A stretch of DNA of 64,000 bases from NCBI GenBank assembly GCA_963971305.1, contig OZ020304.1, forward strand, positions 18,210,103 to 18,274,102, written 5' to 3'. This document shows positions 55,500 to 64,000 of the stretch, piece by piece; the stretch's first letter is position 1, and the number at the start of each line of letters is the position of its first letter. The position numbers and the translations under genes are program-made. Origin of the DNA: Arcuatula senhousia. Lineage: Eukaryota > Mollusca > Bivalvia > Mytilida > Mytilidae. The notes beneath the pieces were generated by a model, which worked only from the letters and a program-made list of their open reading frames with translations, did no database searches and was not told the DNA's origin.

Positions 55500-56953
55500 A
55501 AAAGCAAATATGTTGATGTAATATGGAAGGACACGGGAAAACCAAAAGACCATGACTGTTATTTAGGAAAGATTAAAATGAAAACATCCCAAGAGTGCTA
55601 CAGCCTCTAAACGAAATGATTGATTTGCAACGACGATCACGTACGAAACAAATGACAGAGAATCCATCAGTTTTTTTCGTAAAGAAAGATATTTTAAAAA
55701 TCTACGACGTCTTCCCATGATATTCAATGACAATAGTGTAACTGAAAAAGAAGATATCAAGGAAGACTGGACTGGATACTTCGAGCAGCTAGCTTACGGT
55801 ACCAGGCTAGGACCACTACAAAATTTAGCATCTGACTGTTTTGATCAAAACTCTATCTACATGTACATGTAGTAGTACATGTATAAAAGTGCAATGTTAA
55901 TCTCCACCTTTTCGCTTATGGTTTGAGAATAGAGAATAAATATACTGTACATGATGCAGGTTGATAACTAGAGACTGATGAGAATGTGATTGGAATTCTG
56001 TGGAAATAATTTTATGGTAAACGGTATAGGGTTATAATAGTCAGAATGATTTTACAACCTTTTAAATCATTGACTGGCTTTCCAAAAAATGTATCGTTTA
56101 AAGTTTTTCACGCATGTTTGCAATTTTGCTAAGCGTCTAAATACTCAAATTACATTGAACACTTTTAATACTTGCGATTGGGTAACATTATGACAAACCA
56201 AATGTGATTAGGTCTTCAAATCGCATATCGAAATTCCAAAACCCGTCAATTTGTCATATGCCTTTTTAATACAGCGAACCAAATACGCTAACCCTTTGCA
56301 GAAATTTTGTGCCAATCTTTTACCTTCACACAAAAAGAAAAAAAAGTAAACTTCTACGAGAAAAAAATTGTTTGAATGATAGTGAATGAATTTATGAAGC
56401 ATCATAAGAAATGATAATTGTGAATTCAATTTTTCGAAATGATAAATAATTCTTAATTTAAAACTTGTCTTTTCTTACATTTATTTAAAATTTCACATTT
56501 GCATTACAGTTGCGATTTATATTTTGGAATAAAAAATCAACTATTAATAGTCCCCTACCCTTATCCCACCCCAAATAAACATAACCATCATCTACAAGAT
56601 AAACAGACAGTTCGTACAATAAATGACGATGAAAAAAAAAACCCAACAAATAAATAAGTTTTGATATTGTGTTTAACAGAATAAGGCCGACCATTTAACT
56701 AAAAAGTTATTTTTTAAAGGCCTTATCTCAAAATATTTTTTTTCATTATTAACATTATTTTTTGTGGTAGAAATCATTCTTTTTTTTTCTTAATCTCTGG
56801 TGCCAGAATATTTTTTCATCACAAATCAGATTCAGAATATTTTTAGGAAAAAAAAACAAGTCTCCCCCTTCAAGCCATATGGTCGGTCCGAAAAAGATTC
56901 ATATTATCAATAATCCCCCTTTAAAAAAAAAAAACAACATAAAACTATTCTAT
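55500..56953. other. AT-rich stretch downstream of channel gene 2
   Basis: Presumed 3' UTR and intergenic DNA; no canonical poly(A) signal was spotted close to the stop. 56270-56400 shares a weak repeat with 37725-37845. Confidence 0.4.
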
Positions 56954-57175
56954 TTAGTAGAGGTAGTACATCCAATATCCAGCATTGAAGAACAGAAACA
57001 ACAGTAAATATAAAACCATGCAAATTTTATCCATTCTGTATGGCGTTGACCATCGTGAACAACATCCGCTTTTCTGTTTCCGTTTTCTTTTAGAAGACAG
57101 CAAGGCAGTTGTGTCTGACGATTCAGTAAAATACATTATCGATTTACCATTTTTCTGTTTTGATGATCTTTTAAT
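56954..57175 (-). CDS. Channel gene 2, last exon (TM4)
   Basis: Acceptor TTCATTTAG, phase 0, stop TAA at 56956-56954; 222 nt. Encodes IKRSSKQKNGKSIMYFTESS, a basic patch, CCSRWSTPYRMDK and the TM4 helix ending GYWMYYLY. Confidence 0.9.
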   Translation of the reverse strand: MKRSSKQKNGKSIMYFTESSDTTALLSSKRKRKQKSGCCSRWSTPYRMDKICMVLYLLLFLFFNAGYWMYYLY

Positions 57176-60100
57176 CTAAATGAACAAAAAGTACGATCAT
57201 AAATTATGTTGGAATCGATTTATACATGATGATTGTAGGAACATTTCTTTGACAAAAGTACAAAAATATTCAGTTTAATATTTGTGTATTTTGGATGTTG
57301 AGACAGAATTGCAAACGGGCCAAGATAATTCTAACAACTTTCTTTTAAAAAAATGATAGGCATTAAGATTATTAAATCTATTACTTTATGAAATAAACCT
57401 AGATTGATTCATTGACTGAAACCGTTTTCCCCATTTGCAGTTGAAATTATTTAAATTTAAAAAGCCTTCAGAACAAATAGAAAAGTTACCTGACCCTAAG
57501 ATCGCAATTGAATAGGGAGGTGTGGCGTCATAAACTTGCATCAACCATGTACAAAATCAGGTCCATTTTCGATCTTCAATTTCTTTGGTGTGTATGTTTG
57601 AGTCTTGTTTAGTTTTTTCTTCTTGGATATATGAAATTGGTCATCCAAGTTTGGTAGTTTTGTTGTTACTTTTATCTTTAAAAATAGCAAATATGAGCAG
57701 CCGATGACAATCTCGTTCGACTTAAGGTCATCTTGCTAATTGGTTTTGGTTGTATTATGATGTGCTTTTTGTTTTTTGTATGGTTTGACTTTTGTGATGA
57801 GTTCGCGTCAACTGATTTTGTCTTCTTTTTTTTGGATTGACGACCGAGCTTTTGTTGCTTCATTGATGCACCTTTACTTCTTTCATACATGCAGGTTAAA
57901 AACAAAGCCTTTATACATGTGTATAAGCAAAAAGAAAAATACCTTATTTGAGTCATCAAAACCGGTCTCTGCGTCCTGTTCAGGCGGTGTTACCACCATG
58001 TTTTTATCAAGTTTCCTTTTTACTTCACGAGTAATATAAAGATTGTGTACGTAAACAAATTCAATAAAAGCAAGCAGGTTCATAATGAGACAGAATCCAT
58101 TCCAGATCAAGATCGGTTCTAACTGCACGGTATCCGGAAACACAACCATTACAGCTACCATTTGTGTTACCGTGGCAACGAATGCGACAGTCACTACTCG
58201 AACTCTAGACGAAACCTCCTTTAAACTGACCCAAAAACTTAACCACAACATCAAAACTATGGCCGTGCTTGGAAGATAAACTTGCACAACAAAGCCTTTG
58301 TACACTTGTTCCACGTTGATGTTTGCAAAGAGACAAGGAAGTTCCTCTGAAATGTAAGAAAGTATGTATTTTTTGAAGTCAGAAATATGCATTTTATTCA
58401 TTGTATTCCTCAATGTACTACCTAATAATTAATGAAAGGATGTGGAGTAAATGAACATGAGATCACAACACATATGTAAACTCCAACTGAAATTATTTAT
58501 TAAGAGCTTTATCTTTAACGGGACCAGTAGTATATGTTTACAAAATAACGAAATATCAAACACTTCTTACAGGGAAAAATATTATTATATGGGATATCCC
58601 ATGAAAACGCACCATTTTGCTAGAGAACTTTTATACATGTAGAGCTTATCAAGGTGTACACTGAAATTATATAATGTTCCATGTACACAACTTAAAATGA
58701 TTTAGAGATATGTTATAAATTATCAGTAAGTAATATGTAAAACCGGTAAGCTAAGGAAGATTTTATTGACCAAAGTGTATCATTTGGTGTTCGCTTTTAA
58801 AATACCTGTAATATCTGATCAATTTTGTTCATCAAAAATTTAAGAAAAAAAAACATCCTTATCTTACTATAATTTATTTTTACCTTCTTCGGCGTTTGGT
58901 TTACTTGCACATTTCGTTGTATCTACATGGCTAATCTTTGATACGATCGCCACGAAATTTGGTGAGAATGTGATGGGGTTATACGACCACCATGTCAGGT
59001 TCATTTCCTTTGATGTGTAAGAACCTAATAAGAACAAAAAGAGATAAGTGTACAAATATATGTGTCAAGCACATGCATATAGGAAAACCAGGACCCAAAC
59101 CTCTTATTAAATACAACCCGAAATCTAAACAACTGGAACAAGTAAAAGAGGAAAAAGACATCAGTGTCGTTACAAAAATGTACATCCCAGCTATTTTGTT
59201 CGAACAGGGGTGATCTGAGCCGGATCATCACTCGGAATACCCTGTTCTACTTTTTCAACTCTATTGACTCATAACTAAACTTTGATAGTATATCACTGAA
59301 AACGCTATGGTCACATTACTGACATGACTTAAAAGAAAATTTCAATTAATACTTCTCAAAGTGTCACCTATTTTTACCTTTTTACAAGACCTTAGTACGA
59401 ACACACTTAAGATTCGCTAGAAAGGCAACAAAACAACTTCCGTTGCTAAAGGATATGAAACAGGCTGTAAGTCTGAGGAAACTGAAATTTCTAATTCTTA
59501 GTACTAGTTATGGAAGAATACACTGTCATATGATAGAAATCTACTTGATATTAAATGGGACAAATAACCACGAAGCATCACTGTTTATAAATCTTTGGAA
59601 AGATATGTCAGTTAGAACAGGGCAACAGCATAATGATCTATCCACGAAGGGCAAGGATTGAACATCTCAAAATTGGTCGCCATGAGAGAAGCCAAAACTT
59701 GGAACAGTTTCTCAGAGTCAATAATTACAACACTGACTAACCACCCCTTCAAGAACAGAAAAGATAAATTCTTGAAGAACACTACTCTATGACCACAAAG
59801 AAATGCAATCGAATATGTTAGAAAAACTGGATTTGTGGAACAGTCTTATAAATACAGCCAATCTTATAATAGCCTTTAAAGTAATTTCGATAATCTAGAT
59901 CTCTGAAAGTACAAAAAGGGTTTCGTTTCAAAACAATAATAGAAGGTTCATGTTATATCAAACTGAAACATTGTTTCTACTGTAATAAAGTTGTGCCTGT
60001 AATGCACGCCAATGTTCCAAACTGCCAATATGTACAGTAGAGATTATCAAAACGTTTGCCCTTCTCTGTACTCTTCTTTCAGTGTCTCTTTGGTGGCCAG

Positions 60101-63100
60101 TGAGACCCAGTCCTGAACGAAAGAAATGCATGTCAGACAAATTCGTGCCTTTCTTTACTTTGTCGTAGTTTAATTGGATAAATACAAAAAGTATTTGGTC
60201 ACTTTAAATTTAAATATAATATATAATTGTACGATTTCTGTATTTGCTGATGCAAAAGAAGCTTTTATGCACTTATAAAAATTCATCTTACTGCTTTGGA
60301 ACTCTACTGGACACACCTCCAGTGTCATCGGTAGTTTGAACAAACGTATTCTACAGTAAAACAATGTGATATGCCTGTAAAATAAGACAGGAATTATTAT
60401 GGATATTATTCCTTGTGTGACTTAAATGGTGTAATGAATAATGGTTTGAATAATTTTGAGTTCTAAAATCTTTAATTGTACTACGATCATCGTAACTGTG
60501 AGGTCATTTATTTCTCTTAAAAGTGTAATTTAAAAAAAAAACGATATTAAAGTTGGTCACCCAGCACAAAGACTCCCTTATCGTGTTGCAGACTAAATGA
60601 TGAGTTGTTTTATTACTAGATAATGTCACACCCAATGCACTTAAAATAGTATAACAGCGGTTCGCACCGGTCTGTTATACAAAAGTTCGGGGTAAACTAG
60701 CTCACTTTTCAAATGAAATAAAACACGAAATAAAGTTTTAAATGTTAATTATTGATAATATACACATGGAATAATCCACATAAAACAATACAATATATTT
60801 AGATAAACGGCTATCCGTAAAACGTATAATTTAAAATTCACTTGAAAAACGTACGACGTCCGTACAGTTATAATGCTGGATTCCAACTGAAGTTCCAATC
60901 TTAAATTTACAACATCAAAACTAAGATTACGATAGAATTTGACCAAAGATAAAATAAACATACAAATAGCACTAAATGACAAAAGAGGATTAAAGACTTA
61001 TTACATATGAAAGAGACCGGATACAAAATAACAAAAGCAGCTAATAAATTAGATAAAAGATAAAGGTGACACTTCTGATAAATAAGAATATTGTAAGATA
61101 ATCCTTTAAAACGCTTTTCACACTTTTCCATGAGAAAACACTTTTTTCTTTAAACAATCTAATTTTAAAAAAATGTATATAAATTTAGAAAGTTCAAAAT
61201 ATGTATCTGAATTTTTAAAAGTCCGACAAAGATTCCACTGTCGCATTTTCCTCACGGTTCAAAGAAGACTCTGACCCCAGAGTCTTAATAAACAGATGTT
61301 AGTATCTTCTTTGTCTCCCACGATTTCCATTGTAGCGTCCCCACGATTTCGACGATGGATGATTTTGGTTTCGTTGCTCCGCTAGCTGTAGTTTATCTTT
61401 CAGTTCCTCTATTTCCTTGATGAATTCACACGGTCTTCTTACCTTTCTAGTCTCTAGTTCTTTTCATCTAGATTTATATATCTTCACATCTTCCTGGTAT
61501 TCGACTTCCTTTTTGCGTAAGCCCTCTATTGTACGGTTTAGTTCATTAATTTTATCCACATGTTTGTTGTCTTCATCATGATACCAATCAATTTCAGATT
61601 TTGCTGTTTTAAGTTTGCGGACAGTCTTTTGAAGTTTGGTTTTCAAATGCTTGTTTTCAGTTTGTAAATGGGTTATTCGTTCGTTTAGTAGTTTTCGTTT
61701 TTCCTTAAATTGATCTTTTATTTTGTCTATAACATTCTCCAATCTCACAGCATCTTTCGAAATCTTGTCGTTTGTCTCTGTTAATAAGTTTATTTGAGTC
61801 TCTAAATTTTGTAATTCCTTTCTCTTTATAATCTGTGAATTTGATACTGACTTGCACATCTTGCGGAATTCCAGGTCACTTAGAGATGCATAGGGAAAGT
61901 TCTCACATACTTTTTTCTGAATAAATTCTGACATTCTTACGTTGTCCCTGAGAATCTTTTTCTCTGATTTCGGTCTCTTGTTTACAGATGAGCACTGTTT
62001 GACGAAATGTCCAAATTGTCCACAGCGGAAACATCTCGCTGAACTTATTTTTGGTGCAAAACTACAAATTTGGGGAAATGTTGTTTGTTTTCGTATCCCA
62101 GACGGGCACCACCAGTTGAATATGACGAAACGGTTATCCATAGTACACGGTGATCTTGCGCCAATTCGGCTTACACTTGGCGAATTGCCCGGGTTCTCCA
62201 CCAAAATATAACAGCGGTTCGCACCGGTCTGTTATACAAAAGTTCGGGGTAAACTAGCTCACTTTTCAAATGAAATAAAACACGAAATAAAGTTTTAAAT
62301 GTTAATTATTGATAATATACACATGGAATAATCCACATAAAACAATACAATATATTTAGATAAACGGCTATCCGTAAAACGTATAATTTAAAATTCACTT
62401 GAAAAACGTACGACGTCCGTACAGTTATAATGCTGGATTCCAACTGAAGTTCCAATCTTAAATTTACAACATCAAAACTAAGATTACGATAGAATTTGAC
62501 CAAAGATAAAATAAACATACAAATAGCACTAAATGACAAAAGAGGATTAAAGACTTATTACATATGAAAGAGACCGGATACAAAATAACAAAAGCAGCTA
62601 ATAAATTAGATAAAAGATAAAGGTGACACTTCTGATAAATAAGAATATTGTAAGATAATCCTTTAAAACGCTTTTCACACTTTTCCATGAGAAAACACTT
62701 TTTTCTTTAAACAATCTAATTTTAAAAAAATGTATATAAATTTAGAAAGTTCAAAATATGTATCTGAATTTTTAAAAGTCCGACAAAGATTCCACTGTCA
62801 CAATAGCTCCGAAAACAAATCTAAAATCATAGGTGTACCTCTTGTTTATTGGTATACAAGGCTGCGAAACAATTAACAGTATCTCTGCTCTCAATCCAAA
62901 AAGGTGACCTTCGTTGATTGTGAAGTAAAGACAAATACATTTGAGGCCAGTTCTAACATCTCTTAAGAACTGTCAGAAACTGTCAGGAATCTGTTCTAAT
63001 TCTGTTCTACTGACAGTTCTATGACAGTTTATGACAAGCCACATCTGGACAGCTCTATCCCGTGACAGATTTAGAACTGTTCTAAGCCCTGACAGCTCTA

Positions 63101-63941
63101 AGGTGTCTTACGCCCTGACAGCTCTAACCTGTTCTGCGCCCTGACAGTTCTTAGCTAGTTCTAAGCCCTGACAGCTCCTGAAAGTTTCAGAACTATTGAT
63201 TCTGGTAAATTGTCCAATGTAATAAAGGTTGCAATGCTATCGAGAATATAAAAGCTAATATTTCTAAAACAAAATTTTAACATAGCATAAAAACATTAAA
63301 ATAAACAACACAGAACTGTCAGAGCCATGAACTGTCAGTGCACAGAGCTGTCATGGACTAGATGAGTTCTAAGCTGTAAGGGGCTACAGGATTTCTAAGC
63401 TGCCATGGCCTAAAACCGTTCTAGAAGTGTCAGGGGTTGGGACAGTTTATGACAGTTCTGTCCCAGGTCAGTTTATGACAGTCGGTGTCCTGCATTTGTT
63501 AGAACAGTTCTAGAGGGCCTGACAGTAGAGATGCTAGAACAGTTCTCAACTGTATCAAACAATAATGATTTTATATGTTAACATGTAGAGAGGAAGACCT
63601 ATCGACTATGGAACGACAGTGAAGACCTGGGTACAGATTTTCAAAGAGTTTTACCTTGTTAACAGTTATTTTTTCAATCATTTTCCAAAAGTTTTTATTC
63701 TTTACCTTTTTGACATTTTTAAAGTACCATTTTCATAAATGCGAATGGAATCGGATGGTACAAAGTCTAATATTCCGGACGGAATTTCATTCAAAAAGTA
63801 AACATCTGGGATCCAAAGATTTTGGAAGTCATCGTCATTCCCGTAGAGAGTTACGTATTTTTTGCTTGGATCTGTACTGCCCTTTCGAACAAATCTGTCA
63901 TCTTGCCATCGGAATATAGTAAAATAAGTCATTTCTACATT
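56954..63941 (-). CDS. Cys-loop ligand-gated ion channel subunit, gene 2 (5'-partial)
   Basis: Join in coding order: 63941-63706, 60374-60292, 59024-58884, 58346-57943, 57175-56954 (TAA). All introns are GT/AG and phases match gene 1 exon for exon: 236, 83 and 141 nt identical in length, then 404 versus 374 and 222 versus 225. Motifs: WQDDRF, LWIPDVYFLNE, DSIRIYENGTLKMSKR, Cys loop C-X13-C, loop-C Cys pair with 12 residues between, TM1 YKGFVVQVYLPSTAIVLMLW, TM2 starting S-S-R, TM3 WNGFCLIMNLLAFIEF, basic cytoplasmic loop with KRKRKQK, and TM4 ICMVLYLLLFLFFN. Signal peptide and beta1 exons lie beyond the window. Membrane receptor channel by family; ligand unknown. Like gene 1 it has Arg at 2' and Val at 9' of the pore helix. 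The pair is a local duplication with the arrestin-domain gene between the copies. Confidence 0.9.
57176..57942 (-). other. Channel gene 2, last intron
   Basis: AT-rich. 57700-57885 (plus) loosely follows the retroelement tail order, ending TGCACCTTTACTTCTTTC; otherwise nothing recognised. Confidence 0.45.
57943..58346 (-). CDS. Channel gene 2, exon with TM1-TM3
   Basis: Acceptor ACATTTCAG, donor AATAAG/GTATTT; 404 nt. Thirty bases longer than in gene 1, the difference being in the cytoplasmic loop (PPEQDAETGFDDSNK). Confidence 0.94.
58884..59024 (-). CDS. Channel gene 2, exon before TM1
   Basis: Acceptor CTTATTAG, donor AAGAAG/GTAAAA; 141 nt. Encodes SYTSKEMNLTWWSYNPITFS and the first loop-C Cys (TTKC). 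Confidence 0.9.
59030..60291 (-). other. Channel gene 2 intron
   Basis: No repeat family of the window was recognised here; a 72-codon plus-strand frame at 59443-59661 has no domain. Confidence 0.4.
60292..60374 (-). CDS. Channel gene 2, Cys-loop exon
   Basis: Acceptor ATTTTACAG, donor AGCA/GTAAGA; 83 nt. Encodes YCRIRLFKLPMTLEVCPVEF: Cys-X13-Cys with LPMT as in gene 1. Confidence 0.92.
60650..61245 (-). repeat. 3' LTR of the compact element
   Basis: See the element entry. It contains a 74-codon and a 77-codon frame also present in the other LTR; these are not regarded as genes. Confidence 0.88.
61265..61286 (-). promoter_or_regulatory. Perfect 9-bp hairpin near the 3' end of the interior
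   Basis: AAGACTCTG-GGGT-CAGAGTCTT on the minus strand: nine pairs, four-base loop. It lies between the end of the extended reading frame (61299) and the purine tract before the 3' LTR. Role unknown; a packaging, translation or 3'-processing signal is possible. Confidence 0.6.
61464..62141 (-). CDS. Zinc-knuckle / coiled-coil protein of the LTR element (gag-like)
   Basis: First ATG at 62141, TGA at 61466-61464: 225 aa. Residues 37-50 are a CCHC zinc knuckle, CFRCGQFGHFVKQC (C-X2-C-X4-H-X4-C), followed by basic residues. From about residue 85 to the end comes a highly charged heptad-rich region (NLETQINLLTETNDK..., HLQTENKHLKTKLQK), expected to be a long coiled coil. A classical capsid region before the knuckle is missing, as are protease and RT. 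The frame reads on past the single TGA for 54 more codons to a TAA at 61299, ending in an Arg/Gly-rich basic stretch. It may be a reduced gag-like protein or a captured host gene; it is mobilised, if at all, by another element's enzymes. Confidence 0.75.
   Translation of the reverse strand: MDNRFVIFNWWCPSGIRKQTTFPQICSFAPKISSARCFRCGQFGHFVKQCSSVNKRPKSEKKILRDNVRMSEFIQKKVCENFPYASLSDLEFRKMCKSVSNSQIIKRKELQNLETQINLLTETNDKISKDAVRLENVIDKIKDQFKEKRKLLNERITHLQTENKHLKTKLQKTVRKLKTAKSEIDWYHDEDNKHVDKINELNRTIEGLRKKEVEYQEDVKIYKSR
62207..62802 (-). repeat. 5' LTR of the compact element
   Basis: See the element entry; presumed to hold the promoter. No TATA box was assigned with confidence. Confidence 0.88.
62945..63560. 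mobile_element. Foldback element of GACAGTTCTA units, copy 2
   Basis: Left AGTTCTAACATCTCTTAAGA and right CCTGACAGTAGAGATGCTAG are roughly inverted. Arms of CCCTGACAGCTCTAA-like units surround an AT-rich core (63200-63310). Closely parallels 33635-34325 through the whole length. Confidence 0.8.
63706..63941 (-). CDS. Channel gene 2, ligand-binding domain exon
   Basis: Acceptor TTCCTTAG at 63943-63942, donor AAAAAG/GTAAAG; 236 nt. Encodes NVEMTYFTIFRWQDDRF, LWIPDVYFLNEIPSGI and DSIRIYENGTLKMSKR. Upstream exons are outside the window. Confidence 0.93.
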
Positions 63942-64000
63942 CTAAGGAAAGTAAGAAAAAAGAAATACAAGCATGTGAGATAAAATAACAACAAGACATT

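Larger units (their letters stand above)
60650..62802 (-). mobile_element. Compact LTR retroelement with a zinc-knuckle protein only
   Basis: Direct repeats of about 596 bp (60650-61245 and 62207-62802, offset 1557) flank a 957-961 bp interior. On the minus strand the LTR starts TG(T/C)GACAGTGG and ends CTGTTATA. ATAG lies on both outer flanks (60646-60649 and 62803-62806), a 4-bp target duplication. A purine tract, GAGGAAAA, precedes the 3' LTR and a TGG-start candidate primer site follows the 5' LTR. The LTRs look identical apart from the third terminal base, so the insertion is young. There is no pol. It lies in an intron of channel gene 2 in the same orientation. Confidence 0.88.

Noticed and set aside
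60749..61131. 77- and 74-codon frames duplicated at 62306-62688
   Set aside because: They lie in the two LTRs; duplication follows from the LTR structure and no domain is visible.

Overview
The window looks like nuclear DNA of a marine bivalve, most likely a mytilid mussel. It is AT-rich and has small exons separated by kilobase introns. It also carries tandem hammerhead-ribozyme repeats (retrozyme-like) and a crowd of short inverted-repeat, pearl-like and 5'-truncated retroelement copies. The species call is an inference from this repeat repertoire. Nothing bacterial or viral organises the window.

Three protein-coding genes can be rebuilt, all on the minus strand. (1) A complete-looking Cys-loop ligand-gated ion channel gene, about 399 aa in eight coding exons from 9435 down to 2620, with a poly(A) signal at 2553-2558. 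Its last exon (TM4) and two small first exons were found by reading frames, homology and splice phase rather than from long ORFs. (2) An arrestin-domain (ARRDC/alpha-arrestin type) gene from 53191 down to about 42000; five exons are clear and the second coding exon is unresolved. (3) A paralogue of the first channel gene, 63941 down to 56954, which is 5'-truncated by the window end. The two channel genes share exon lengths (236, 83 and 141 nt) and splice phases, so they are a local duplication. Both have odd pore residues (Arg at 2', Val at 9') and an atypical Cys loop.

Region by region: 1-2300 interspersed and tandem repeats; 2550-9450 channel gene 1 with introns full of nested repeats; 9564-10878 a foldback element with a 9-bp target duplication; 11940-14240 a tandem array of ~357-bp hammerhead units interrupted by a 1-kb insertion; 14250-22200 mostly AT-rich non-coding DNA with satellite-like arrays and an exact 786-bp duplication; 22858-24966 a collapsed LTR element; 26200-26930 a pearl-like element; 28506-29957 a Harbinger-like TIR element; 30815-31612 a reverse-transcriptase fragment; 31850-32990 a pearl-like array; 33635-37111 foldback elements, including two side-by-side copies with 6-bp target duplications; 38374-41215 further repeats; 42000-53191 the arrestin gene with nested inverted-repeat elements in its introns; 54000-57000 truncated retroelement tails; 56954-63941 channel gene 2. 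A compact LTR element (60650-62802) sits in an intron of channel gene 2 and encodes only a zinc-knuckle/coiled-coil protein.

The most unusual items are that minimal LTR element with its in-frame TGA and 3' hairpin, the hammerhead array, the paired foldback elements, and the pore changes in the channel pair. All intron/exon limits were set by eye from GT/AG sites and phase and have no transcript support here.
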